DNA of 64,000 bases from Rufibacter tibetensis (GCF_001310085.1 NZ_CP012643.1:4904001-4968000); one strand, 5' to 3'; shown: positions 37,855 to 47,186, counted from the first letter of the stretch. Program-made: numbers and translations. The notes: generated by a model from the sequence alone, not told the origin.

Positions 37855-37888
37855 TAAAAAGCCCCATAACAGCTAGTTACAGGGCTTT
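37855..37888 (-). terminator. terminator for tRNA-Ser
   Basis: On the reverse strand, AAAGCCCT pairs with GGGGCTTT across a 15-nt loop and ends in a T-run (TTTTTAT). It starts about 14 bp after the tRNA 3' end. It could also stop the rightward propeller gene. Confidence 0.7.
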
Positions 37889-37901
37889 ATATTACTTGAT
37901 G

Positions 37902-37988
37902 CGGAGAGGGAGGGATTCGAACCCTCGATACCGTTACCAGTATACACACTTTCCAGGCGTGCTCGTTCGACCACTCTGACACCTCTCC
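37902..37988 (-). tRNA. tRNA-Ser (anticodon GGA)
   Basis: An 87-nt class II tRNA on the reverse strand. The acceptor GGAGAGG pairs with CCTCTCC, with discriminator G. The D-arm begins TGTCAGAGTGGTCGAAC. The anticodon is GGA (forward positions 37952-37954) in the loop CTGGAAA. There is a long variable arm, and the T-arm carries GGTTCGAATCC. The serine identity follows from the long variable arm and the GGA anticodon. Its 3' end faces the metal-efflux cluster. Confidence 0.95.
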
Positions 37989-38064
37989 GTGGTCCTTATT
38001 TTTAGGAATGCAAAGAAAGCCAGAAGCAGCGGGTTTTGCAAGCCTTCCTTCAATCAATTTTCAT

Positions 38065-39138
38065 TTAGGGCCTAAGGGTCATTTCTCCTCTCAGGCTTTT
38101 CTCCAGCATTGCTGTTTTTTCAGATAGAGTTTTATTTTGTGCTAGAACAAACATCAGTTTTGTCACAGCAGCTTCAGTGCTGATGTCTGATCCTCCTATT
38201 ACTCCCATTTCTTTCAGGTAGAAACTAGTTTCGTATTGGCCTTGGTGCACCTCTCCTTCCTCGCATTGCGATACGTTCAAGATCGTGATTCCTCTGTCTA
38301 CTGCATCGCGAAGCAGCTGCAGAAACCAAGGGTACGTAGGCGCATTTCCTGCTCCAAAGGTTTCCAGCACCAATCCTTTCAACCCCTCAGCTTTTAGCAT
38401 TGCTTCAATCAGGGATTTGTTGATGCCCGGGAATAGCTTAAGAACTGCCACTTGGCTTTCCAACTCCTGGTAGATCCTGAGAGGCTCGGCCGGCGCTGGA
38501 AGAATAACAGAGGAGTTGTACTCAATGTCAATTCCTGCTTTAGCTAACTGAGGGTACTTTCCTGAATGAAAAGCATTGAAATGGCGGCTTTCTACTTTGG
38601 TTGATCGGTTGCCTCTTAAAAGAAGAGTATTGAAGAAGATAGACACTTCCGGTACCAAAGGTTTGCCCATGCGGTACGCCGAGGCAATTTCCATGGCGGT
38701 GATAAGGTTACGCCGGGCATCGGTCCGCATCCGGCCAATAGGTACCTGAGCACCGGTGAATATGACAGGTTTGCCCAGGTTTTCTAAAAGGAAGCTTAAA
38801 GCAGAAGCACTGTAGGCCATGGTGTCCGTTCCGTGCAGAATCACAAAACCATCATATTCATGGTAATTTACCTGAATCACTTGGGCCAGTTTAATCCAGT
38901 GCTCTACGCCTATGTTGGAAGAATCTATGGGCGGGTCAAGGCTTAGTACCGTCAGCATCACCTTGAACTGGCGCATTTCTGGTACGCGGTGAATCACCTC
39001 GCTGAAATCAAAAGGCACCAGGTGCTGGTCTTCTTTGTCAGACACCATCCCAATGGTACCACCGGTGTAAATAAGCAAAATGGAAGCCTCCGGGTCCCGA
39101 GGTGCCGCCGTATTGATATCTACCTTTAAAAACTTCAT
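38065..39138 (-). CDS. ansA: type I L-asparaginase
   Basis: A cytoplasmic-type asparaginase of 357 residues that turns L-asparagine into aspartate and ammonia. Both family signatures are present: YTGGTIG near residue 26 (first catalytic Thr) and the second, [11 protein letters not shown], near residue 103. No signal peptide. ATG at 39138 is used because the codon at 39150 is TTG and would overlap the TatD gene, which ends at 39143. Last gene of a leftward cluster. Confidence 0.92.
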   Translation of the reverse strand: MKFLKVDINTAAPRDPEASILLIYTGGTIGMVSDKEDQHLVPFDFSEVIHRVPEMRQFKVMLTVLSLDPPIDSSNIGVEHWIKLAQVIQVNYHEYDGFVILHGTDTMAYSASALSFLLENLGKPVIFTGAQVPIGRMRTDARRNLITAMEIASAYRMGKPLVPEVSIFFNTLLLRGNRSTKVESRHFNAFHSGKYPQLAKAGIDIEYNSSVILPAPAEPLRIYQELESQVAVLKLFPGINKSLIEAMLKAEGLKGLVLETFGAGNAPTYPWFLQLLRDAVDRGITILNVSQCEEGEVHQGQYETSFYLKEMGVIGGSDISTEAAVTKLMFVLAQNKTLSEKTAMLEKSLRGEMTLRP

Positions 39139-39142
39139 AGTA

Positions 39143-39904
39143 TTAGGCAAAGAGGTTTTTTGCGTTAGCCGTGGTGACCGCCGCTACCTCATCTAGAGTA
39201 CAAGATTTTATTTCTGAGATTCTGGCCGCCACATAAGGAAGATAAGAGGGCTCATTTCTTTTCCCACGCTTGGGTACCGGTGCAAGATACGGACTGTCTG
39301 TCTCCAATACTACGTGTTTTAAGTCAATGGCTTCCAACACCGGGGCAAGTCCCCCATTCTTGAAAGTACTCACCCCACCAATACCTAGCAAGAAGTTTTG
39401 GTCAATGGCAGCTTGCGCTTCAGCAACGGTTCCGGAAAAACAGTGGAAAATCCCCCGAAGCGTCCCGTCCTGTTGTTCCTTGATAATTTCAAGGGTGTCC
39501 TGAAACGCATCACGGGTGTGGAGCACAATAGGAATCTGGTACTGTTTGGCCCAACCACATTGTATGCGTAGGGCTTCTTTCTGTTCCTGCACAAAGGTTT
39601 TATCCCAGTAATAATCCAGACCAGCTTCCCCTACCCCTTTGAAAGAACGCACAGAAAACCACTGCTCCATTTCCCCCAATACTTCTTTGTAATCCTGAAA
39701 GACGTGGCACGGGTGAAGCCCCAATAAAGAGTGGCACCAAGGATGGTCTTTCTCAATCTGAAACATAGTTTGGAGGGAGGACAAATCTATATTGGGCATA
39801 TAGACCTCCGTCACGTGGGCAGCCAACGCCCGCTGCAGCATCTCTTCCCTATCTTGTTCAAATTCAGGGGAGAAAACGTGTGCGTGCGAATCAATATAAG
39901 TCAT
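39143..39904 (-). CDS. TatD family hydrolase (metal-dependent DNase)
   Basis: A 253-residue TIM-barrel amidohydrolase. Metal ligands are in DSHAHVFSPEF (residues 5-15), GEAGLDYYWD, VLHTRDAF, FHCFSGT and ETDSPYLAP. TatD proteins act as 3'-5' DNases or RNases in DNA repair and RNA quality control. The stop is 4 bp before the asparaginase ATG, so the two are probably co-transcribed. Lineages in Bacteroidetes carry this gene pair, as far as I recall. Confidence 0.9.
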   Translation of the reverse strand: MTYIDSHAHVFSPEFEQDREEMLQRALAAHVTEVYMPNIDLSSLQTMFQIEKDHPWCHSLLGLHPCHVFQDYKEVLGEMEQWFSVRSFKGVGEAGLDYYWDKTFVQEQKEALRIQCGWAKQYQIPIVLHTRDAFQDTLEIIKEQQDGTLRGIFHCFSGTVAEAQAAIDQNFLLGIGGVSTFKNGGLAPVLEAIDLKHVVLETDSPYLAPVPKRGKRNEPSYLPYVAARISEIKSCTLDEVAAVTTANAKNLFA

Positions 39905-39995
39905 GGGAAGTTCTAACGGTGGATACTGTTTTAGGGCTAGTTTTGGTAAACTACGCCTGAAACTGCAAAGATACGTATTTCTTCCCCCTGTTTCT

Positions 39996-41087
39996 TCAAT
40001 AGTACCTTCCCTTCCATTTCACCTTGAAGGGCAGGAAGAAGAAGACAATTAAGATCATGAAAGATACCAACAAATAAATTTCCAGAAAGAATAAGTCGGG
40101 CCATCTGGTTTTAAGCCCCACTCTCTTTACGCTTGCGTGCACAAACAAGCTCTGCAGAAATACTTTAAAAACGAAAATACCCAGCCATATACCCCAGGAA
40201 GTATGCATAAATAAGGGAAACCAAACAGGGTAATAAGACGAATGTACCACAAACAGCATCAGCATGTACCAGGGTAAATGCACAGATCCTCGCATCCAGC
40301 GGCGGCGCTGCTGGAAAAGCGTAAGTAGATCCGGAGCAGGTAAGGACCAGGCCAACACATCCTTTGAATAGACATTGGCGGTTTTGAAGCCTTTTTCCAA
40401 AACTGACCGGAAAAGCTGCACGTCTTCTGTAATGGAAAAAGGTATACCCTCAAAACCACCCACCGCCTCATAGGCCTGCCGCGTTATCAGCATGTTGTTC
40501 CCCATGGTAGAAACCGGCAATCCTCTATCTGCCACCACCTGCATTAGCCCCAAATTGTATAACCAATCTAGCGTCTGCAGGCGATCAAACAAGCTAGTGC
40601 CATTGGTGGTGGTGATTCCCGTCACAATGCCGGTAGTTGGGGTGAGGTGCCCTAGCATGGTTTCTATCCAATGAGTGGGAACCTCAATGTCTGCATCAGT
40701 AATGAAGTAAAAGTCAGAGGTAGCTTGGTGGGCTAATTGGGCGAGCACGTTTGCTTTGCCTTTCGTGCCGGGTATATCCTGGGTGATGGGCAGGCAACGA
40801 ACATAGGCATGGGATTGGCTGTAGGCCTCTACCAGTTGTCGGGTTTTGTCAGAAGAGCGGTCATCACCCACCATTACTTCCAGTTTGTCTTTTGGGTAGT
40901 GTAGTAAATCTATCGCCTCAAGGCATTGAAGGATATGGTGCTGTTCGTTTCGGGCGGCAATCAGAATGCTTACCCTCGGGTAGTTTGTGAGAGGGAAAGC
41001 AACTCTGGGTTTTCTAAACCACCACAAACCCAGCAGCACCAGGAACAGGGTAAAATAGAATGTTAGAAACCCAAGGGAAAAGAGCAT
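39996..41087 (-). CDS. membrane glycosyltransferase, GT2 family
   Basis: A 363-residue inverting glycosyltransferase. One N-terminal membrane helix, then the GT-A domain with SILIAARNEQ, VMVGDDRSSDKT and the DxD-type FITDADIEVP, the processive-type motif QQRRRWMRG near residue 270, and three C-terminal helices. This layout is that of HpnI/ceramide-type or beta-glucan-type GT2 enzymes. The gene begins 3 bp after the polysaccharide deacetylase gene, and the two probably act together. A second GT2 with the same layout lies three genes upstream. Confidence 0.9.
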   Translation of the reverse strand: MLFSLGFLTFYFTLFLVLLGLWWFRKPRVAFPLTNYPRVSILIAARNEQHHILQCLEAIDLLHYPKDKLEVMVGDDRSSDKTRQLVEAYSQSHAYVRCLPITQDIPGTKGKANVLAQLAHQATSDFYFITDADIEVPTHWIETMLGHLTPTTGIVTGITTTNGTSLFDRLQTLDWLYNLGLMQVVADRGLPVSTMGNNMLITRQAYEAVGGFEGIPFSITEDVQLFRSVLEKGFKTANVYSKDVLAWSLPAPDLLTLFQQRRRWMRGSVHLPWYMLMLFVVHSSYYPVWFPLFMHTSWGIWLGIFVFKVFLQSLFVHASVKRVGLKTRWPDLFFLEIYLLVSFMILIVFFFLPFKVKWKGRYY

Positions 41088-41090
41088 CCG

Positions 41091-41726
41091 CTACAGCGTT
41101 TTGAAAGAGTAACCTTGTTCAGAGAAGTGGCGCAGCAACCGGGGTAAAACGTACCTCAGATTTTGGTCAGCTTTCAAACTGTCATGCATCACTACCACAG
41201 CCCCGGGTTTTATTCCGGTGACTGCTTTCTCTAAACACGTTTGAGGCGGTAAGGTTACGTCAAAGTCATAGGTGAGCATGCTCCACATCACCACCTGGTA
41301 ATCAGGTTGAAGAAGCTTAAGGTGAGCACGGGTAATTTGCCCATGCGGTGGCCTGAATAGTTTAACCTGATTGTTCCCTGCCCCTATCTGCTCTAAAGCT
41401 GCCTGACACTGCTCCACCTGCCTGAGGTAATCCTGGGGAGGTGTTTTCCAGGCCTTCACGTGTTGGTGGGTATGATTGGCTAAGCGGTGCCCCTCCGTCG
41501 CAACTTTTTTTGCGATTTCAGGATACCGGATAAGGTTTTCGCCCACGCAGAAGAAAGTAGCTTTAGCTCTATAAAGGGCAAGCTGCTCCAATAAAAAGGG
41601 TGTTACCTCCGGTATTGGCCCATCATCAAACGTGAGGAATATAGTTTTATCCTGTACCGGCCGTTTCCACCAAACCTTCGGAAACAGCCAAGGCAAAACA
41701 GGTGGAGTTTGGAAGAAGCGCAGCAC
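41091..41726 (-). CDS. polysaccharide deacetylase (NodB-like)
   Basis: A 211-residue carbohydrate esterase family 4 enzyme. FLTFDDGPIPEV carries the catalytic base and metal Asp, RLANHTHQHV the two metal His residues, and LFRPPHGQ the later active-site motif. It removes acetyl groups from N-acetylglucosamine-type sugars. The start codon is GTG. Adjacent GT2 genes suggest it deacetylates the sugar they add. Confidence 0.9.
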   Translation of the reverse strand: MLRFFQTPPVLPWLFPKVWWKRPVQDKTIFLTFDDGPIPEVTPFLLEQLALYRAKATFFCVGENLIRYPEIAKKVATEGHRLANHTHQHVKAWKTPPQDYLRQVEQCQAALEQIGAGNNQVKLFRPPHGQITRAHLKLLQPDYQVVMWSMLTYDFDVTLPPQTCLEKAVTGIKPGAVVVMHDSLKADQNLRYVLPRLLRHFSEQGYSFKTL

Positions 41727-41771
41727 AGAACAAAACAGGTTTACAGTATATTAAAGGCAATCACTCATCTT

Positions 41772-42995
41772 TTACTTGAAGCGACAAGACAATAAGGTGA
41801 TGTCATCACTGAAAGTAGAATCGCTGTTGTAAGAATTGATCTCCTGCAACAACTCACGGTGAATGTTTTTAGAACTTACATAGCGGCAGCTTTTCAGCAC
41901 CCTGATCGTGTTCTCAATCCCGAACTCGTCTTCCTCAAAGTTAAAGACCTCGGTCAAACCATCAGTGTAGCAGAAAACCAAGGAGTTATGCGGCACCGGT
42001 ACTTTGGTCACCTTTAAGAATGGAAGCTCGTCAAAAATACCCAGCATGGTAGTCCCCTCCTCTAAGAGCAGATATGAGTTGTTTTCATACAGCAAAATAG
42101 AGGCATTGTGTCCAGCATTCACGTAGCTGAGTTCCCGGGTGGCTTTGTTATAAAGGCCCAGAAAACAGGTGATAAACTTCTCTGCGATCGCGTTCCGGTA
42201 AATGAGGTCGTTCAGCTCACTTACAATGGTGTGCAGGTCTGTTGTTTGCCGTAAAATAGTACGCAAACCAGCCTGGAAGTTGGACATCAGCAATGAGGCG
42301 GGCACTCCTTTCCCAGACACATCAGCTACGCAGAAAAGAAACTGGTTTTTGTCTATTGGAATGAAGTCATAGTAATCTCCCCCAATTGACGAATGCGGAA
42401 TGTAGGTGGCATGAATGGCCACATCTTCATTGTTGGGCAGCTTTTTAGGAAAGAGCATGTTCTGCACCTCACGGGCAATCTCAATTTCTTTCCGCATGGC
42501 TTCCTGAGTGAGCCGATGACGCTCTAAGCGCCGGTTCTCCATGGCCACCAGAATGATGTTGCTCAACGTCTGCACAAAGCTCAGGGCACCCAGGGTGGTA
42601 TAGTACGCATGCACGTTGCCTATCATGACAAAAGCCAGAATGCGGTTGTTGTGCATGATAGGAATTACCGTTTCAAAATCCTGCCACCTACGGTCAATGT
42701 TGAGTTTTGCCAGAGAAGTAATTTCCCGAAGCTCAGTAATAGCCGGGGGTAATTCAATTTCACGGAAGTTGTGGGCTGTCCCGAAGCATACCTTACACTC
42801 CCATTCCTCATCAATCAGGAAGAGCGATAAGGTTCTGATGTTCAGCTGGGCTAGTAACGTGAAATGGTAGATCTTATAAAGTGCTTCTTCAGGGAGGTTG
42901 TTGTTAATGGCTTTGGTAATTTCCAACAGGGCAGCCAATTCCAACTTCTTCAGGTTCAACTCCTGCTCAACTGTAGGAAACTTCAATTCAGACAT
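41772..42995 (-). CDS. GAF-SpoIIE (PP2C-type) serine phosphatase
   Basis: A 407-residue signalling protein. Residues 20-165 form a GAF-like sensor domain, and IEIAREVQNMLFPKKLP is the coiled-coil linker before the RsbU/SpoIIE phosphatase domain, with GGDYYDFI, ADVSGKGVPASLL and FCYTDGLTEV holding the metal-binding Asp residues. Such phosphatases usually control an anti-sigma-factor antagonist. No STAS or anti-sigma kinase gene is adjacent, so the target is elsewhere. Its location among envelope-sugar genes is unusual. Confidence 0.9.
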   Translation of the reverse strand: MSELKFPTVEQELNLKKLELAALLEITKAINNNLPEEALYKIYHFTLLAQLNIRTLSLFLIDEEWECKVCFGTAHNFREIELPPAITELREITSLAKLNIDRRWQDFETVIPIMHNNRILAFVMIGNVHAYYTTLGALSFVQTLSNIILVAMENRRLERHRLTQEAMRKEIEIAREVQNMLFPKKLPNNEDVAIHATYIPHSSIGGDYYDFIPIDKNQFLFCVADVSGKGVPASLLMSNFQAGLRTILRQTTDLHTIVSELNDLIYRNAIAEKFITCFLGLYNKATRELSYVNAGHNASILLYENNSYLLLEEGTTMLGIFDELPFLKVTKVPVPHNSLVFCYTDGLTEVFNFEEDEFGIENTIRVLKSCRYVSSKNIHRELLQEINSYNSDSTFSDDITLLSCRFK

Positions 42996-43216
42996 TTTAG
43001 ATCAAATGTTAACGGTCGCTCGTGTTTGTCACTTCTCTTAAAAGGTCCAAGCACCAGAACAGCACCCTTTAGAATAGTAAAAATAAACTTTTTATAGATA
43101 TCTTACTAGTAGGAAATTGTACCTAACAGAGGATGAGCCTACTACCTCACCCTCTTTCTGGTGCAAATTAGTAAAACAACCCCTAAGCTTAAGAATTGTT
43201 TTACTTAACAGGTAGG

Positions 43217-43474
43217 CTACCTCAAATTATGGGTAAGCAAGCCTTCTTTGGTAGCCAGGAAAAAGTAGAGGTGCCCTTCTCTTGCAAAGTGATCTGGATC
43301 AAAAGGAACTTCGGTGTCCTGGTCTGGAAACAGGCATTTAATGTAGTTCATGCTAATCAGGCCCCTTAATGCTTCCCGCAACTCCGGCTCCTCCATGCCT
43401 AATTTCTCTTGCAGTTCCTCAAAAGAGGTCACAAAATAGAGCTCATCTAAGATTTCAAATTCCTGATCTGTCAT
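43217..43474 (-). CDS. small hypothetical protein, possibly winged-helix
   Basis: An 85-residue protein. Residues 1-50 (EILDELYFVTSFEELQEKL, PELREALRGLISMNYIKCL) have the helix pattern of a winged-helix domain. The remaining part is acidic and aromatic. Its start overlaps the stop of the GT2 gene by 4 bp, so it is the third gene of a tightly coupled unit. Unrecognised family. Confidence 0.65.
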   Translation of the reverse strand: MTDQEFEILDELYFVTSFEELQEKLGMEEPELREALRGLISMNYIKCLFPDQDTEVPFDPDHFAREGHLYFFLATKEGLLTHNLR

Positions 43475-44601
43475 GCAGTTTTAAGTTGCCGGCCTTTCCA
43501 GTGGTACTTTCCTTTTAACCCTAAAACTGAAGTAAACAGGATGTAGGGCACGTAAACTAATTGTAGAAACCCGAGAAGCGAAAGTAGCCTCTTTTTATGA
43601 AAAAAACCTAAAACCTGATTTAAAAGAAGGGCATCTGCTCCTATTTTCAGTAGTAATACGCAGGCAAAAAATGTCCAACTGCTAAAATTCAGAAACGCGG
43701 CAAACAAAGTACCTAGCACGGCAACATTTGCACCCAGCACCACCAGCGCTAATACCTGTGAGGTTCTGGTTTCATAGTGTCTCCATTTACTTGCCCACCT
43801 GATTCGCTGGTGTAAAAACTGGGACAAGGTAAAGGCCGGAGGTGTTTGCACGATGGCTTCCTCTGCCTTTACAAAAGCCACCTGCCCGGGGAAGCGTAGG
43901 TGAATCTTATGAAGCAGAAACTCATCATCGCCTGAAGGCACTTGCTCGTTTCCTGTAAACCCATTTACTTCTTTAAAAGCGGCTTTCTCATAGGCCAGAT
44001 TTGCCCCATTGCACATGGTGGGTTTCCCCAAACCAATAGAGGCCGCCCCTATTCCTATCAACGCCGAAAACTCCAAGCCCTGCAATTTTTGCCACAGAGT
44101 GATCAAAGGGGCATACACCACCGGACCACTAATGAACTTAGGATTATAAGTGTGTCTTACCTGGTTAAAGGACTGTAGCCAGAAAGGTGTAAGCCGGCAA
44201 TCACCGTCAGTACAGGCAATCCATTCGCCTCGGGCCTGGGAAATACCTACTTCCACGGCAGCCTTTTTTTGCCTCTTACCCGGAAAACTGCTCAATAAAA
44301 CCAAACTTAGTTTAAGGGAGCTATTACCTTGAAATTGCAGCACCAACTCAGGCGTACCATCCTCTGAATGATCATCCACTACAATCACTTCATAATGATC
44401 TGCCGGATATTGTTGCCGCTCCAGATCTTTCAATAGGGAAGAAATGTTCTGGGCTTCGTTTCTGACCGGAACAATCACCGAGAAATAGGCAGATGGGTTC
44501 TCCGCTGAAGTTTTAATTACCGGCAATTGCTTCCAGGCATACCAGCAGCGCAGCACAATGGCCGCATAGGCGCCCACCACCAACAATACCAGAAAAGTCA
44601 A
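43471..44601 (-). CDS. membrane glycosyltransferase, GT2 family
   Basis: A 376-residue protein with an N-terminal membrane helix. The GT-A domain shows SVIVPVRNEAQNIS, VIVVDDHSEDGT, ACTDGDCRL (DxD position) and QRIRWASKW (QxxRW), followed by C-terminal helices. The start is a TTG that shares TTGA with the stop of the flippase-like gene, so translation is coupled. The sugar donor and acceptor cannot be read from sequence. A lipid or cell-envelope acceptor is likely from the membrane layout. Confidence 0.88.
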   Translation of the reverse strand: MTFLVLLVVGAYAAIVLRCWYAWKQLPVIKTSAENPSAYFSVIVPVRNEAQNISSLLKDLERQQYPADHYEVIVVDDHSEDGTPELVLQFQGNSSLKLSLVLLSSFPGKRQKKAAVEVGISQARGEWIACTDGDCRLTPFWLQSFNQVRHTYNPKFISGPVVYAPLITLWQKLQGLEFSALIGIGAASIGLGKPTMCNGANLAYEKAAFKEVNGFTGNEQVPSGDDEFLLHKIHLRFPGQVAFVKAEEAIVQTPPAFTLSQFLHQRIRWASKWRHYETRTSQVLALVVLGANVAVLGTLFAAFLNFSSWTFFACVLLLKIGADALLLNQVLGFFHKKRLLSLLGFLQLVYVPYILFTSVLGLKGKYHWKGRQLKTA

Positions 44602-45608
44602 CGGGAAGGCCTGAGTTTAAGTGGAAGCACAAAGAGAAGCCCTAAAGCACTGGGCACGGCAATGTTCATGATCCACAAGGTGAGACTAGCGCCTAGCACA
44701 AGCAAAGTATCCTGCCCCATTATCCCAAAGAAGTGCATGGCAGAGAGCTCCCTCATTCCTATATCGGCGAGAGCGTTGATAGATGGCACTGCAGATTTCA
44801 GGAGAAAAGTAGCTGCTACACCCCATACATACTCTTCCACAGACAAGTGCACCCCAAAAGCCCAGAGCAGCGCTATGAACTGAACCATAAACACTGCATA
44901 CCTGGCTCCAGATATAAGCAGCACCTTCATGAGTTCAGCTGTTGAGTAGGTACCGATCACTGAAAAGTAATGCACCCAGCGGCGCAGAAACTTTGCCTTT
45001 TCCAGCAAAGCGATGGCCCATTGAAAACTGAAGAGCAAAGCCAGTGCCCACCCGTTCAGAAGCAGTAATCCCACTCCCACAGAAATGCCTACCGGTGAAG
45101 CGAGAGGAACGTAATACTTGAACAGGAAGTAAGCTATGGCTCCGGAGCCAACCAAAACAGTGGAAAACAGTTGACAAAGCCGCCCTAGTAAAATGGCTCC
45201 AATGGCATCTGCCCTGTCCTCCCGGTGCAGGGTAAGAATTCTTCCGGCGTAGTCTCCCATCCGGTTTGGGGTTACAAAGCCCAGGGTAAGCCCTACCAGC
45301 ACGGCACGGTAGGCCTCCAGAAAAGAAATTTTTTCAAACTTTTGTGATAGGTACTGCCATTTAGAAGCTTCCACGCCCCAATTGACTGGCAGCAGGGCAG
45401 CAGCAATAAAGAGGGCCACTGAGTTAGTATCCCAGATGTTGGAAAGGGTTTGAAAGGAAAATACAGAATGCGTACTGGCCTCCAGAATGGCTTGCCGTAA
45501 GTAGTAAAGGGTGAGGCTTAAAACAATCAGCTTTCCCAGCAGCACCAAAAGCTTTCGTGATACCAGCAGTTTGGCAGATTGTTTGTAATTTTGCGCTTCA
45601 TGATTCAT
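44598..45608 (-). CDS. lysylphosphatidylglycerol synthase TM-region/flippase-like protein
   Basis: A 336-residue membrane protein of the PF03706 type (AglD/MprF transmembrane half) without a catalytic synthase domain. Seven to eight helices are seen. FVTPNRMGDYAGRI around residue 118 and the late LKSAVPSINALADIGMRE match the family. Homologues are linked to glycosyltransferases and lipid translocation. It leads the leftward GT2 unit. Its ATG (45606-45608, reverse) lies inside the first codons of ruvC. Confidence 0.88.
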   Translation of the reverse strand: MNHEAQNYKQSAKLLVSRKLLVLLGKLIVLSLTLYYLRQAILEASTHSVFSFQTLSNIWDTNSVALFIAAALLPVNWGVEASKWQYLSQKFEKISFLEAYRAVLVGLTLGFVTPNRMGDYAGRILTLHREDRADAIGAILLGRLCQLFSTVLVGSGAIAYFLFKYYVPLASPVGISVGVGLLLLNGWALALLFSFQWAIALLEKAKFLRRWVHYFSVIGTYSTAELMKVLLISGARYAVFMVQFIALLWAFGVHLSVEEYVWGVAATFLLKSAVPSINALADIGMRELSAMHFFGIMGQDTLLVLGASLTLWIMNIAVPSALGLLFVLPLKLRPSR

Positions 45609-46169
45609 TCCACCGCAGTTCTTCCAAATAATAAATTAATCTTAGGCGTTGACCCAGGCACAAATGTCATGGGTTATGGCCTCATTGAGGTGAACGGCTC
45701 AAAAATAACGGTTCTCCAGTACGGGGTGCTGCAACTTAAAGGATATAGCAACCACGCGGTAAAGCTTAAAAAAATATTTGACAGCACCTTGCGCCTGATC
45801 ACCGAATATTTACCCGATGAACTGGCCATTGAAGCTCCCTTCTACGGCACTAACGTGCAGTCAATGCTGAAATTGGGTCGTGCTCAGGGGGTTGCTATTG
45901 CGGCTGCCCTCTCCCGCGACATTCCATACGTGGAATATGCCCCAAAGAAAATAAAACAATCTGTGACGGGCAACGGGAACGCTTCTAAAGAACAGGTGGC
46001 GTCTATGTTACTGCAGATCTTAAAAATAAAGGAAGCCCCAAAATTCCTAGATGCCACCGATGCCTTAGCGGTAGCCCTTTGTCATCACTACCAACAAGGA
46101 AACAACCAAAAAGCCGGGGGTAAATCCTGGAAAGCTTTCCTGACAGAGAACCCGGACCGCCTGAAGTAA
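45600..46169 (+). CDS. ruvC: Holliday-junction resolvase RuvC
   Basis: A 189-residue endonuclease that cuts four-way junctions with RuvAB. All four acidic catalytic residues are visible: Asp18 (LGVDPGT), Glu78 (LAIEAPF), and Asp151 and Asp154 (FLDATDALAV). The only ATG in frame before the motif is 45600-45602, so the start is clear, with a leading extension of about 12 residues. This start overlaps the divergent flippase-like gene by 9 bp. Confidence 0.95.
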   Translation: MIHSTAVLPNNKLILGVDPGTNVMGYGLIEVNGSKITVLQYGVLQLKGYSNHAVKLKKIFDSTLRLITEYLPDELAIEAPFYGTNVQSMLKLGRAQGVAIAAALSRDIPYVEYAPKKIKQSVTGNGNASKEQVASMLLQILKIKEAPKFLDATDALAVALCHHYQQGNNQKAGGKSWKAFLTENPDRLK

Positions 46170-46188
46170 ACTCTTATCTTCATTAAAA

Positions 46189-46246
46189 GCGATTCAGCTG
46201 TTTCGGGGCTCTTTTCATTAAAAAAACCCCGAAACGGCTGAATCGC
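46189..46246. terminator. bidirectional terminator between ruvC and HIT gene
   Basis: 20-bp arms at 46189-46208 and 46227-46246 differ at one position (a G-U pair in RNA). The loop contains ATTAAAAAAA. It separates two convergent genes. Confidence 0.72.
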
Positions 46247-46261
46247 ATCCTAACAGTAGAA

Positions 46262-46672
46262 TCACTCTCCTGCCTCTGTTTTCAAGGCCTGCCTGATTTT
46301 ACCGGCAATTTCTTCCATCTCCTCAGAGTTCAAATTCTGCTTCAGATTACTGAAGTTCATGTCAGAAATCTGGTTGATGGGAATTAAATGAATATGCGCG
46401 TGAGGCACCTCTAAACCAACTACAGCCACGCCTACTTTTTTGCAAGGCACTGCCTCCTTCACTCCTCTTGCGACTTTCTGGGAAAATTTGTGAAGGTCTG
46501 CCAGCGCTTCTGGGTCCATGTCAAAAATATAATCAACCGGCTCTTTGGGAATAACCAGCGTATGGCCTTTCACCAGTGGATTTACATCCAGGAACGCCAG
46601 AAAATGCTCATTTTCCAGCACCTTGTAGGCTGGAATATCGCCGTTGATGATTTTAGAGAAGATGGTATCCAT
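46262..46672 (-). CDS. HIT family protein (HINT-type nucleotide hydrolase)
   Basis: A 136-residue histidine-triad protein. The triad HAHIHLIPI is at His91, His93 and His95, preceded by the usual FLDVNPLVKGHTLVIPK. It hydrolyses nucleoside phosphoramidates or similar substrates. It follows greA by 11 bp and is most likely in the same operon. Confidence 0.92.
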   Translation of the reverse strand: MDTIFSKIINGDIPAYKVLENEHFLAFLDVNPLVKGHTLVIPKEPVDYIFDMDPEALADLHKFSQKVARGVKEAVPCKKVGVAVVGLEVPHAHIHLIPINQISDMNFSNLKQNLNSEEMEEIAGKIRQALKTEAGE

Positions 46673-46683
46673 GAGGTAAGGGA

Positions 46684-47157
46684 TTAACGGGAGATTTCCA
46701 GGATTTCAAAACGTAGTTTACCAGCCGGTACAGTGATCTCAGCTATCTCGCCTACAGACTTACCTAACAAGCCTTTGCCTATTGGAGACTTCACAGAAAT
46801 TTTGCCGGCAGCCAGGTTGGCTTCTTCTTCGGCTACCAGGGTGTACAGCATTTCCATGTTGTTGCCCAGGTTTTTCAACTTCACTTTAGAGAGAATAAGC
46901 GCTTTGGTAAGGTCAAGGTTAGACTCGTCAATAAGACGGGCATTCCCCAATACTTCCTCCAGTTTGGATATCTTCAGCTCAAGATGACCTTGGGCATCTT
47001 TGGCTGCGTCATACTCAGCGTTCTCACTCAAGTCCCCTTTATCACGTGCCTCTGCCAACTGACGCGCCACTTCAGAACGTCCTTTCGTCTTTAGTTCATG
47101 TAACTCTTCCTTGAGCTTCTGCAATCCCTCCGGGGTGTAGTAAGATACTGTTGCCAT
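46684..47157 (-). CDS. greA: transcription elongation factor GreA
   Basis: A 157-residue factor that enters the RNA polymerase channel to restart backtracked complexes. The N-terminal coiled coil carries the acidic tip KGDLSENAEYDAA (Asp42, Glu45), and the C-terminal domain ends with the FKBP-like SPIGKGLLGKSVGE. The length is normal. A terminator-like hairpin lies in its leader. Confidence 0.95.
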   Translation of the reverse strand: MATVSYYTPEGLQKLKEELHELKTKGRSEVARQLAEARDKGDLSENAEYDAAKDAQGHLELKISKLEEVLGNARLIDESNLDLTKALILSKVKLKNLGNNMEMLYTLVAEEEANLAAGKISVKSPIGKGLLGKSVGEIAEITVPAGKLRFEILEISR

Positions 47158-47186
47158 ATTTTTAATGGGTTAGTACAATGATTAAA

